Shown: positions 7,648 to 15,284, counted from the first letter of the stretch. The stretch: 49,868 nt of DNA from Streptomyces triticirhizae (GCF_003696235.1 NZ_RFFJ01000017.1:1-49868); one strand, 5' to 3'. Notes: generated from the letters alone by a model not told the origin. A program made the numbers and translations.

Positions 7648-7663
7648 ACTCGTCTATACGAGT
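7648..7663. promoter_or_regulatory. KorSA-type operator-like site 3 (perfect palindrome)
   Basis: ACTCGT-CTAT-ACGAGT has perfect 6-bp arms. It lies in the 166-bp gap between the GntR gene and the tra operon. Sites 1, 2, 4 and 5 share at least half of it. GntR-family repressors bind such palindromes, so this is the best candidate operator for the KorSA-like protein. Confidence 0.65.
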
Positions 7664-7725
7664 AAGCGTGTTGGGGTGTACGAGTTCGGGAAAGCAGCCC
7701 CCGCGCACCACCGCCGGTCAGGCGC

Positions 7726-8514
7726 TCACGTCGCCGGGAGCTGGTACGACAGGACGTAGGCGTCGGCCGCCATGACCGTGTCGCAGACCTCCACGGCCCG
7801 CCCTTCCTGGTCGAACGCGGTGCGGATCAGGTGGATGACCGGCACGCCGGAGGCCAGCCGCAGCGTCCGGACCTCGTCGGGCGAGGGCATCCGGGCGCGG
7901 ATCTCTTCCTCGAAGTGGTCGAGGCGGTGGCCCAGCTCCTCAAGGCGTGCGTAGATGCCGCCAGGCCCGGGGTTGGGCTCGGCGATCGGTGTGCCCCGTG
8001 CGATGTCGAGCGGCAGATACGAGGTGGCGAACTCCACGGGCCGCCCGTCCAGCAGATACCGGCGACGCCGGGCGAGCACTCGCCGCACGGACCCGAGCCG
8101 GGTGGAGACGTCCTGGCTTGCCTTCTCTTCCTTGACCTCCAGGCTGTCCACCTGCGGGTGACTGCCGGCGGCGTCGGCCTCCACGATGAACGCGGACTTC
8201 CCCTGCTCGCGGTGACGCCGGGCGAACCGGTCGGAGGCGAGCCGCCGCACAGGCGGTCGTGGTCGCACGAAGACGCCCTTGCCGTGCTCGGCGTGCACCA
8301 GGCCCTCACCCTGGAGGACGGAGAAGGAGTTTCGAACCGTCATACGGGAAACCCCGTAATGCTCGACGAGTTCGGCCTCGGAGGGCAGCTTTTCGCCCTC
8401 CTTGAATCGCCCACGGTCGATGGCCTCGCGCAGCTGGTCGGCGATCTGCCGGAAGACCGCACGATCGCTCGTGGGATCGAGATCGCCGAGGAGGCCGGAG
8501 GAAAGAGAGGACAC
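7726..8514 (-). CDS. korSA: GntR-family transcriptional repressor, KorSA-like
   Basis: This 262-residue protein has an N-terminal winged helix (RQIADQLREAIDRGRFKEGEKLPSE... and VSRMTVRNSF) and a C-terminal UTRA-like sensor domain with the FATSYLPLDIA, GHRLDHFEEEIRARMPS and VIHLIRTAFDQEGRAVEVCDT segments typical of the HutC subfamily. In pSAM2 the KorSA repressor holds transfer and replication functions silent and represses itself. Gene order (tra operon on one side, divergent Nudix gene on the other) agrees. It starts with GTG at 8514 behind AAAGGAG. An operator-like half-site lies in its own upstream gap, which suggests autoregulation. Confidence 0.88.
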   Translation of the reverse strand: MSSLSSGLLGDLDPTSDRAVFRQIADQLREAIDRGRFKEGEKLPSEAELVEHYGVSRMTVRNSFSVLQGEGLVHAEHGKGVFVRPRPPVRRLASDRFARRHREQGKSAFIVEADAAGSHPQVDSLEVKEEKASQDVSTRLGSVRRVLARRRRYLLDGRPVEFATSYLPLDIARGTPIAEPNPGPGGIYARLEELGHRLDHFEEEIRARMPSPDEVRTLRLASGVPVIHLIRTAFDQEGRAVEVCDTVMAADAYVLSYQLPAT

Positions 8515-8526
8515 GTGTACTCCTTT

Positions 8527-8542
8527 AGGTATCTAGACGAGT
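8527..8542. promoter_or_regulatory. KorSA-type operator-like site 4
   Basis: The right half TAGACGAGT (8534-8542) is identical to one arm and centre of the consensus read on this strand; the left half is degenerate. It lies in the 83-bp divergent gap between the GntR repressor and the Nudix gene, so it could control both. Confidence 0.5.
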
Positions 8543-8597
8543 GGGCGAGCTTTGTTGCTACCGTGGAGAGCCTAGCCATCCGAGAGGGCAGAGGAAC

Positions 8598-9029
8598 GTG
8601 AGCACCGACCGTCCACACTCCGTGAGCGTCGCCGGAGTCATCGTCGACGACCAGGGCCGCGCCCTCTTGATCAAACGCCGCGACAACGGCCACTGGGAAC
8701 CCCCGGGCGGAATCCTCGAACGCGAGGAAACCATCCCCGAGGCCCTCCAGCGCGAAGTTCTCGAAGAGACCGGCATCAAGATCGCGCTTCCCGCGATGCT
8801 GACCGGCATCTACAAGAACATGAAGGGCCTCATCGTCTCCATGGTCTTCCGCTGCGAGGCCGCCGACGGCACACCCACCACCGGGGACGAGACCCGCGCA
8901 CTGCGCTGGGCCACCCGCGAAGAAGTCATCGAACTCGCCGACGAGGCATACGCGATCCGCGTCCTGGACGCACTCGACGCGGTATCCCCGCCGGCCATCC
9001 GCGCCCACGACGGCGTCAAACTCGTCTAG
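8598..9029 (+). CDS. pif: Nudix hydrolase, Pif-like (conjugal immunity factor candidate)
   Basis: This 143-residue protein has a perfect Nudix box: GGILEREETIPEALQREVLEETGI, present as G-x5-E-x7-REVLEETG at about residues 36-59 (not every residue is written here as one motif). It therefore should hydrolyse a nucleoside diphosphate linked to another group. In pSAM2 the immunity gene pif, which blocks redundant transfer between cells already carrying the element, encodes a Nudix-motif protein next to korSA. Position and family both match, so Pif is the best hypothesis. The start is GTG at 8598 after AGAGGAAC. It is divergent from the repressor. Confidence 0.75.
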   Translation: MSTDRPHSVSVAGVIVDDQGRALLIKRRDNGHWEPPGGILEREETIPEALQREVLEETGIKIALPAMLTGIYKNMKGLIVSMVFRCEAADGTPTTGDETRALRWATREEVIELADEAYAIRVLDALDAVSPPAIRAHDGVKLV

Positions 9030-9075
9030 CCCGAACCCGCTGCACATGGCGGCCTACCAGCACGAAGGAACTTGT

Positions 9076-9501
9076 ATGCACGAGTATACGAGCACCGCCC
9101 GGGTCTGGGGACTCACTTGCCCAGGTTTTCCGGAAGAGGTCAGCCGGGCCCGCCGCTGGACGCGGGACATCCTGCGCGGATCTCCCCTGGCCGACGACGC
9201 CGAGCTCATCGTGAGCGAGTTGAGCGCGAACGCGATCCTCCACACGGCGAGCGGCGGGCTGGGCAGCTTCCACCTGGCCCTCGCGATCTCCCCGAAGGTG
9301 GTGGCCCTGTCGGTCACCGACGAGGGAGGGATGGGCGCGGCTCCGAAGGTCGAGCAACCGAGCGAGGACGCCGTGCATGGCCGCGGCTTGGGCATGGTCA
9401 GCGTCATCGCACACCGGGTCGTCGTCCACGGCAGCCACAGCGGCTACACCGTCACCGCGGAACTCTTCACGGACACCCAGCCCGGAGGCCGCCCGTGCTG
9501 A
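9076..9501 (+). CDS. ATP-binding protein, anti-sigma/SpoIIAB-like HATPase
   Basis: This 141-residue GHKL-type ATPase fold includes the N-box ELIVSELSANAILH, the Mg/ATP-lid Asp in VTDEGG, and the G2-like HGRGLGMVSVIA. Such short HATPase proteins in Streptomyces are anti-sigma-factor kinases or binding proteins; no sigma or anti-anti-sigma partner is adjacent. The ATG at 9076 follows GAAGGAAC. The codons right after the start contain a sequence resembling the element's operator, so repression here may act directly on initiation. Its stop overlaps the start of the next gene (TGATG). Confidence 0.75.
   Translation: MHEYTSTARVWGLTCPGFPEEVSRARRWTRDILRGSPLADDAELIVSELSANAILHTASGGLGSFHLALAISPKVVALSVTDEGGMGAAPKVEQPSEDAVHGRGLGMVSVIAHRVVVHGSHSGYTVTAELFTDTQPGGRPC
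9079..9094. promoter_or_regulatory. KorSA-type operator-like site 5
   Basis: The stretch contains ACGAGTATACGAG (9080-9092), which combines the arm ACGAG with a centre close to the consensus TATACGAG. It overlaps the first codons of the ATPase gene. Confidence 0.45.
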
Positions 9502-9881
9502 TGGACAAGCCCCAGCGGGGCTTCTGGTGCGAGTGCTGGACGCAGGACGTCAACGACGAAACAGGACGGCCGGCACTCCGGGCATCCTTCGACGCCTACT
9601 CGGCACCACAGGCAGACAGATGGGTAGCGGTCGCCCTGCGCACCATCTCACCAGCACTCGACCCGGACGCCTCCGACGAGGCCTGGGCCTGGCTCTACGA
9701 CGGCCGCAACGACACGCGACGAGCCCTCTTACGCATGGAACCCTGCACGGTCTCTCTGACCCACGCCAGCACCCGCATCACTTGGACGATCCGCCCAGTG
9801 GTCTACCTGCCGATGGCCCACCGCCAAGGGGTAGAACTCCCAGCCTGCGCATACGACTTCACGCCCCGCCCCACAGACTGA
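9501..9881 (+). CDS. Hypothetical protein coupled to the ATPase
   Basis: This 126-residue protein begins MDKPQRGFWCECWTQDV and has a central WVAVALRTISPAL and a C-terminal ITWTIRPVVYLPM segment. It is Trp-rich and soluble; no motif is recognised. Its ATG overlaps the stop of the ATPase gene by one base, which suggests it is made together with it and could be a partner protein. It ends the element backbone; a GC-rich hairpin follows about 50 bp later. Confidence 0.65.
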   Translation: MDKPQRGFWCECWTQDVNDETGRPALRASFDAYSAPQADRWVAVALRTISPALDPDASDEAWAWLYDGRNDTRRALLRMEPCTVSLTHASTRITWTIRPVVYLPMAHRQGVELPACAYDFTPRPTD

Positions 9882-9932
9882 GTTACAACTTTCTCTACTG
9901 GTTCAAGGCGGCTCGCTCCGCTCACCGCGCGC

Positions 9933-9953
9933 GGCCCGGCCCCCGGCCGGGCC
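9933..9953 (+). terminator. GC-rich hairpin after the ATPase operon
   Basis: GGCCCGGCC (9933-9941) and GGCCGGGCC (9945-9953) form a perfect 9-bp stem with a 3-base loop, 52 bp after the last stop. There is no T run, as is common for Streptomyces terminators. Confidence 0.55.
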
Positions 9954-10082
9954 TGCGCTCCTGTCTCCGCCCCGCTCCAGCCCGGCCGGCACCCGCGCCG
10001 CGCTTACAGCAATCAGCAGCCTGATGCCAGGGAAGGGGTACGTCGTGGCTGGGGCGATCGGCTGCGCGGCTTTAGGCAGCCA

Positions 10083-10193
10083 CTTTGGCGCGAGCCTCGA
10101 AGATCATGGCCCCAACGTCGTGCTTTACCGGGCAGGTCCACAGACTGCCCGACGCGCCGGAAGCTTACGGGGCCATGATCACTCGCGCCAAAG
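10083..10193. repeat. 111-bp nested palindrome in a 370-bp gene-free gap
   Basis: Three perfect inverted repeats are nested around one centre: CTTTGGCGCGAG/CTCGCGCCAAAG (10083-10094 with 10182-10193), GATCATGGCCCC/GGGGCCATGATC (10102-10113 with 10169-10180) and CGGGCAG/CTGCCCG (10129-10135 with 10145-10151). The gap 9882-10253 has no convincing gene. Such a structure could be a single-strand origin, a transfer (clt-like) site or a strong bidirectional terminator. It marks the border between AICE backbone and cargo. Confidence 0.75.
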
Positions 10194-10253
10194 CAGCTCC
10201 AGCCCAAAGCCGCTCCACCGACCGCGGCCTGAGTACTCCCGCATTACGCGCTT

Positions 10254-13200
10254 TCAGCTATCGACGTCAGGTCGACTGATTGTTGTACGCCATGAATAGG
10301 AAGCGTCCCGCGTCTCCTGGTAATGCCGATCAAGCCCATCACTAAGCAAGACTAGAAGCGTCAAACGTCGAACGATCATTGAGAATTGGCGGATCTCCGC
10401 TGTACTCAAGGGTCGCTCTAGTACCCGGCGATCGCGGTATGACAGCCACTTTCGCAACACTGTGTGACCGCCCACCTTATACTTCCATACGGCTGACGGA
10501 ACACCTCGCCAGATTGCCCTCTCATTTAGGTGAACATCAACAGCATCACCGAGACAGGAAAGGGCCGTCTCAGCCGCGACACCCAGGCCAGCTCCTGCCG
10601 CCAACAGCGCATTTCGTTCATCGCTCAGCCATGAACGCTTGGTGGTACGCCCTTCGTACGGCATAACCTTACCCGGCTGCACGATAGCCCACGCTACGAG
10701 AGAGAAGTCCTCAGCCGTCAGAGGCGAGCTATCACTCGTGCCGATAGCTCCCACTACTGGCCTGAGCTTCAGTTCGCTCTCATGGAGCTCAGGGGAAGGA
10801 GTTGTGTCCAAGTCGAGGAGTTCGGCTACCTTCCGGCCCAACGAAGCTCCCCTAGAAAGTCCATCCGCTGAAGTCGGCAACGGCACTCTTTGGAAATGGA
10901 AGCGCCCACCGTCCCGGTTCTCATTTAGATATTCAGAACTGTATCCGACAGCCAAAGCATGCAGCCATGGCATATCGCCGACTGCACGATTCGCATCAGG
11001 GTTACCAATCGAGAGTCCTGCGAGCCATTCTCGCGCCTTCGACGAGAGGTTAGCTAGCGTGCCGCTCTCTTGGTCAGCGGCCATGTCTGCGAATAGAGAT
11101 TGTTGATCCCCGTCAGACTTGGAGAACTCAGCACCAAACCTTCGAGTAGGAATGTAGTATGCATTCTTATGCAAAACATGATCGTCACCGATATGCTTAC
11201 TCAAGTAGAATGCAGCTCCATCCAAAGCACGCGGAACTCGCCTACGCGCTAGAAAGAACTCACAATCGACTTCGGCCGCTTCCTGCAAATCTGGACGCGC
11301 TCGATTCCAGAGTGGTGGTGTAGGTTCCAAATAGGCCCAGTGGGTCTCAAAGGCCCTAGACAGGTACCGGCGGACGTGGTCAGATTTGAACCCTCCCGCA
11401 TCAATTAGCCGCTCCCGGACCTTCTCCGGGATGTATCCAGCCCAGCTGGCGGCCAACCCTCTGATTGTTTCGCCTAGTTCTTCTACGGACAGTGTTGGGT
11501 CCAGGAACCGTTGAATACGCGCTTCTAGGACCTCCCGGTCCGCATCAATTAGGCCACCACCGCGCTTCTCCAGAAGACCCGGCATCGGTGCAACGTGGGA
11601 CAGCTCGTCTACGCGAGCCCATTTCAGATATTCATCATGAAGGCGCTGCGGCCGAAAGCTATAAGCCGTATCCTCCAGCGGCAGAATCTCCTGATATCCC
11701 GGTTGCGTCTCGCCAAGGCTGGCTACAAGATCCTCCCGCTTGGCGGGGCCCCAGAAATCCCGATACAGAACGCTGGGCACAGTGGAGCGCTCTTGACGAC
11801 GTACGAACGTTCCAATAGCCGTACCTACACTGATACCCTCGCGGTTTCTTGGAGTTGAGAAGACCGATGGATCCGACCTTCCATCGGGTGTCTTCTTCCC
11901 CGTCTCGCGCGAATCCCCATTGAGATTATCCAGCCAAATGGAGTCGAACTCTGCCAGTATCCGCTCACGGACGAGAACAAGCGATGGATCGCCAAGGTAC
12001 GAGAAGTTACTAATGAGACTTACGACGCCCTCTCCTTGCATCTCGGTTACGCGACGCTCCGCCAACCTGAGAAAGCGAACATAGAGGTCATCAACGTTGT
12101 TGCGAGTAATTCCCCATTTCTTTAGCCCTTCCTTGTAGATACTGACCAATCCGCCTTCTTCGGCTGGACTGACGCCAGCAAAGGCGTTATACGGCGGATT
12201 TCCGAGTACTACGAGGATCGGGGCCTTTTGCTTGACCTGGCTTGCGGCGTCCCTTTCATCTGCCAATTCCGGCAAGCTGATCGCTTGCTGTTGTTCCTTA
12301 GCCCAACCAGTGAGGGCGTTAGTTAGGTAAACGGAAGCTCGCTGTTCCGTGTCGGCGTCAAGTGGAGCACCCATACGTCGCAGCAACATGCCAATCTGGA
12401 GATGCGCCACGACGAAGGGGGCCGGCAGAATCTCAAACCCAATTATGCGACGGATAGCTGCTTCTCGCACATCGAAACCAGCGAGGCTATCGCCCTCAGT
12501 TTCGAGACGAGTCGCATGAATCTTACGCAATACTTCAAGCAGAAACGACCCGGTGCCGACGCAAGGATCTAGAACCCATACCCTTTCATCAGCGAACCCA
12601 TTAGGGCAGCCCAATTCCTCTCGAAGCACCGCGTCCACGCGGTCCACCATGTACTTTACTACTTCGCTTGGCGTGTACCAGATACCGAGCTGTCGACGAA
12701 GCTCTGGATCAAACTCGGCCAGGAACGGCTCGTAGAAATACAGAACCGCATCATCTGTTTCAAAGTTGGCGAAAAAAGCCTCGCGATCTACTTGATTCAG
12801 ACATTCTCCCGCCCAGTCCAGCAACTCATCCAGATGCAAAGGGCGGAGGCGCGAGGCATTAGCTACTTGGTCGAACAGTGCTCTCACGACTGGCACATTC
12901 AAGAACCAGCTCGCGGTACGCCAATCGAAACGCTCGTCCTTGTTTTTATTTTCGGCCGACCAAAAGACCCAGGCAGAGAACACACCGTAGAAGATTGTCT
13001 GCACTAGGGTCGAACGGAAAAACTTCGCTTGGCGATCTCCCGAGAATGTGACCCCGAGGGCGTCGCTAAGAGCTTTTCGGAGCGGCTCCAGTGCCTTCAG
13101 GTTGCCTTTTTCCACTCGATCAAGAGCTTGCTTCGCGTAAGCGGCAAGAAACGCGGCAAGGTCCTCGGAGCGTGAAATTGGGGCACCAGAGAGAATGACC

Positions 13201-13733
13201 CGACGCAGATAGTCGAAAAACCGGCTGGAAACAGACTCCAAGTCGGCCGCTCGTAGAGCGAGAAATTCCTCCGTAGTTCCCGCTAGCGCGAAGGATTCGC
13301 CTTTCACCGGTCCTTGCGGGGTCTGCGTCCAAAGAGCGAACTCGCGAAAATTGGTCAGGAGAACTTTGCCGTATCGCAGCAAGTACTTCTTAATCTGCTG
13401 CGTGTCGGCAATCTTGTCCAGATCGCTCTCAAGGGGCTTAGCTTCAACCACACCATGCGTAGGAAGCTGCCGATCGAAGGCAGATTGCTTTCCGCCGGCG
13501 CGACTAAGCTGGTGAGCCGAGAAAAGACCGCCGTCAGGGATACCAGCACCAACATTCCCCGGATGCATAACAGCCGCAATCTCAGGACTGCAACTCTTCC
13601 CAACACCTGACAGGAGTCGTTCCAAAGAGCCGTAGTAAGAAGTCTCAGGAACTCCGACACCGGAACGTTGCAGGCGAACGACATCCTTGAAATAGGCGTT
13701 CAGGAGGGCAGGCGATGAGGCTGGCGAGGTCAC
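10254..13733 (-). CDS. Single-chain restriction-modification enzyme, type ISP-related, without helicase
   Basis: This 1159-residue protein combines nuclease and adenine methylase. The N-terminal part has a PD-(D/E)xK pattern (GIPDGG, residues 64-69; VEAKP, 96-100). A helical linker leads to the lead-in LGIWYTPSEVVKYMVDRVD (about 349-367), methylase motif I LDPCVGTGSF (388-397) and motif IV NPPY (512-515); the remaining 600 residues fit the specificity region of type ISP enzymes. The ATPase/helicase part of classical ISP proteins such as LlaBIII is absent, as is its length (about 1500 residues). It would cut DNA unmodified at its site. Base composition is visibly richer in A and T than everything around it, and it is the last gene before attR, so it is recently acquired cargo. 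Confidence 0.8.
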   Translation of the reverse strand: MTSPASSPALLNAYFKDVVRLQRSGVGVPETSYYGSLERLLSGVGKSCSPEIAAVMHPGNVGAGIPDGGLFSAHQLSRAGGKQSAFDRQLPTHGVVEAKPLESDLDKIADTQQIKKYLLRYGKVLLTNFREFALWTQTPQGPVKGESFALAGTTEEFLALRAADLESVSSRFFDYLRRVILSGAPISRSEDLAAFLAAYAKQALDRVEKGNLKALEPLRKALSDALGVTFSGDRQAKFFRSTLVQTIFYGVFSAWVFWSAENKNKDERFDWRTASWFLNVPVVRALFDQVANASRLRPLHLDELLDWAGECLNQVDREAFFANFETDDAVLYFYEPFLAEFDPELRRQLGIWYTPSEVVKYMVDRVDAVLREELGCPNGFADERVWVLDPCVGTGSFLLEVLRKIHATRLETEGDSLAGFDVREAAIRRIIGFEILPAPFVVAHLQIGMLLRRMGAPLDADTEQRASVYLTNALTGWAKEQQQAISLPELADERDAASQVKQKAPILVVLGNPPYNAFAGVSPAEEGGLVSIYKEGLKKWGITRNNVDDLYVRFLRLAERRVTEMQGEGVVSLISNFSYLGDPSLVLVRERILAEFDSIWLDNLNGDSRETGKKTPDGRSDPSVFSTPRNREGISVGTAIGTFVRRQERSTVPSVLYRDFWGPAKREDLVASLGETQPGYQEILPLEDTAYSFRPQRLHDEYLKWARVDELSHVAPMPGLLEKRGGGLIDADREVLEARIQRFLDPTLSVEELGETIRGLAASWAGYIPEKVRERLIDAGGFKSDHVRRYLSRAFETHWAYLEPTPPLWNRARPDLQEAAEVDCEFFLARRRVPRALDGAAFYLSKHIGDDHVLHKNAYYIPTRRFGAEFSKSDGDQQSLFADMAADQESGTLANLSSKAREWLAGLSIGNPDANRAVGDMPWLHALAVGYSSEYLNENRDGGRFHFQRVPLPTSADGLSRGASLGRKVAELLDLDTTPSPELHESELKLRPVVGAIGTSDSSPLTAEDFSLVAWAIVQPGKVMPYEGRTTKRSWLSDERNALLAAGAGLGVAAETALSCLGDAVDVHLNERAIWRGVPSAVWKYKVGGHTVLRKWLSYRDRRVLERPLSTAEIRQFSMIVRRLTLLVLLSDGLDRHYQETRDASYSWRTTISRPDVDS

Positions 13734-14059
13734 CTGACTAGTGTGCCCATGCTACGGGCGGAGATCCAGCGATCACGCCATGAAACCCTACGTGCCACCC
13801 GCCCAGCCCTTCTTATTTGCGTCTAATTGTCCCTTTAGTACCTTCGATCGGGTTAACTCCAGGACCGTTGCTTGACCTCACAGAGAGCGAGGCCAACCTC
13901 AGGGCTGCCAGACACCTGCTTGGCATGCGTGCAGGGCATCGGGATCGGTGGGCACCGGCGTCAATGGCGGACAGACCTACTCCTGGACTATTCGTGGACC
14001 GGAACCGTGAACGCGAACCTCCGCAGAGCCCGGACCTGGCATTTTGCCGAGGAGCCAAG
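13734..14059. other. Gene-free right end of the element
   Basis: I see no convincing gene between the restriction-methylase start and attR. The stretch should hold that gene's promoter and the right integrase arm sites (see 13984-14002). Confidence 0.6.
13984..14002 (+). repeat. Candidate integrase arm-site repeat, right
   Basis: TGGACTATTCGTGGACCGG matches 17 of 19 bases with 1044-1062 in direct orientation, 58 bp inside attR. Confidence 0.45.
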
Positions 14060-14105
14060 CGGCCTCCGGAGCCGTGTGCGCAGGTTCGAATCCTGCCGGG
14101 GGCAC
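14060..14105 (+). repeat. attR core (46-bp direct repeat)
   Basis: It is a perfect copy of 892-937, containing only the 3' part of tRNA-Arg from the anticodon arm on, so it is not a functional tRNA. Confidence 0.93.
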
Positions 14106-14156
14106 TTCAACGGGAACAGCGTGAACGTACCGCTGACCAGTGCAGACGTCGCGGCA

Positions 14157-14191
14157 GAGGGCGGGAGTCAGTCTCACTGACTCCCGCCCTC
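14157..14191 (+). terminator. Probable native tRNA-Arg terminator, displaced by the insertion
   Basis: GAGGGCGGGAGTCAGT (14157-14172) pairs perfectly with ACTGACTCCCGCCCTC (14176-14191), a 16-bp stem with a 3-base loop, followed by a pyrimidine-rich tract with several T. It lies about 50 bp after attR, the place where the chromosomal tRNA terminator would have been before integration. Confidence 0.7.
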
Positions 14192-14333
14192 TCTCGTTGT
14201 CTCTCACCGTCTACGGGCCGGTCACGGGCCAGTCGCGCAAGGCATCCCGCTGCCGCTCTCCTCCGGTCCATGGGGTGTTGACCAGCCCGTCTTCCGTTCG
14301 CTCCGACGGTTGTCCTCGCGAGGAAGTGGAACG

Positions 14334-14588
14334 CTCCAGCGCGAGGGCGAACGGGACAACGCCGAGCCTCCGGGCGAGGACGACATCCGCGCCGCCGCCC
14401 GCGATCAACAAGCCGCTGAGGCGGCGGCGGGCGCGGCGCAGGGCCGGGTCAACGACGCGGAGGAGCGGCTGTCCGCCGCTCGTCAACTGGCCCGGGACGC
14501 CCAAGAGATGCGTGAGGAGGCCGCCAGCCAGTGCGCCCGCGACATCAATGCGGCTTCCGACGCCGGCATTCAGAACCGGCGTTGGTGG
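14334..14588 (+). pseudogene. Rhs-toxin N-terminal fragment (relic, inverted)
   Basis: The plus strand codes an 85-residue stretch from LQREGERDNAEPPGEDD through RVNDAEERLSAARQLARDAQ to SDAGIQNRRWW. It closely matches the coiled-coil region of the large Rhs gene on the minus strand (near 19830-20090) but runs the opposite way. It has no start and breaks off abruptly after RRWW. It is a leftover of a second Rhs gene or a recombination by-product. Confidence 0.75.
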
Positions 14589-14589
14589 C

Positions 14590-14930
14590 GGAGGAACTCG
14601 GCGGCCTCGACGGCGCCTGGCACTGGTCGCCGGCGCCCGGTATCGACTTCGCCGGCGCACCCGCCGACGGGCGCAGGCTCCTCCAGACCAGCAGCCGCGA
14701 CTCCCGTGAGCCGGACCTCGCGGTGGCGACCCTGCGGTTCGCCCGCGAGCGGGAGGAGGAGATCTTCGTTCGGAACCCGTACCTGGGGTCCGCCGAGGGA
14801 TTCCCGGCACCGGAAGGGACACGTTTCGACGCGGTGGCCGGTGTGGCACCGGCCGCGCACCGCTTCTACCACGCGGAGCTGCCGGAACTGACACCGTTGG
14901 TCCGGGTCCGGCCGCGAACGGAACGGAACG
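14590..14930 (+). other. Unassigned protein-like fragment
   Basis: In another frame than the Rhs relic, the plus strand reads GGLDGAWHWSPAPGIDFAGA, then EPDLAVATLRFAREREEEIF, FVRNPYLGSAEGFPAPEGTRF and HRFYHAELPELTPLVRVRP. The amino acid mix is that of a real protein rather than a shadow frame, but there is no start, and I do not recognise the family. It could be the 3' part of a lost immunity gene. Confidence 0.35.
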
Positions 14931-14974
14931 GGGCGGGGCGGTGGCGGTGGCGGTGTTCCGCGATGGATGTGAGG

Positions 14975-15284
14975 GGCCGTTGGGTCGTTCATCCTCGTCC
15001 CAGGCGGAACCGGTCGATGCACACCCGGGCGCGTCCTCGTTGGGGCTGGGCAGCGGGTGCACCAGGATCGCGCCGTCGGGCACGGCGTGGCACACGCCCT
15101 GGTGGTCGATCTCCGGACGCTGGTGGAGCGTGAAGGCCCGGGCGTGCCCGAACGAGCCACCTGCCGGTGGGAGGAGACGCGCGTCCGCTGGAGGACCGGC
15201 GGCATCACCGCAGGCGGGTTCAGGTCGGTCCCCTGGAGGATCATGTCCCCGGTGCGGAGGTCGACCCCGTCGCCGAGTTCCCCC
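14975..15284 (-). pseudogene. Rhs-toxin DUF6531/early core fragment (relic)
   Basis: Directly after the immunity gene the minus strand reads GELGDGVDLRTGDMILQGTD and MPPVLQRTRVSSHRQ. After a frame change it reads HQRPEIDHQGVCHAVPDGAI and LVHPLPSPNEDAP. The corresponding part of the large Rhs protein is GDPIDLSTGQM...LPLVLERHHRT...STLDQRLLL...VLDYPRP. It is thus a frameshifted piece of another Rhs gene, coding a diverged core, lying downstream of a toxin-immunity pair as displaced cassettes often do. Confidence 0.65.

Larger units (their letters stand above)
892..14105. mobile_element. pSAM2-like actinomycete integrative and conjugative element (AICE), about 13.2 kb
   Basis: The element is bounded by the perfect 46-bp repeats in and after tRNA-Arg. 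From the left end it carries int, xis, rep, four small genes, a DUF2637 membrane protein, tra (FtsK-like), a SCO3933-family gene, a GntR repressor (KorSA-like), a Nudix gene (pif-like) and an ATPase. This matches the AICE core order known from pSAM2: integration, replication, conjugal transfer of double-stranded DNA, and regulation. A single AT-richer restriction-methylase gene fills the right end as cargo. The rep gene has no normal start codon and one small gene appears frameshifted, so present mobility is uncertain. Confidence 0.92.

Noticed and set aside
14060..14105. Second tRNA-Arg gene
   Set aside because: Only the 3' part is present; no acceptor 5' strand or D arm upstream. It is the attR core.
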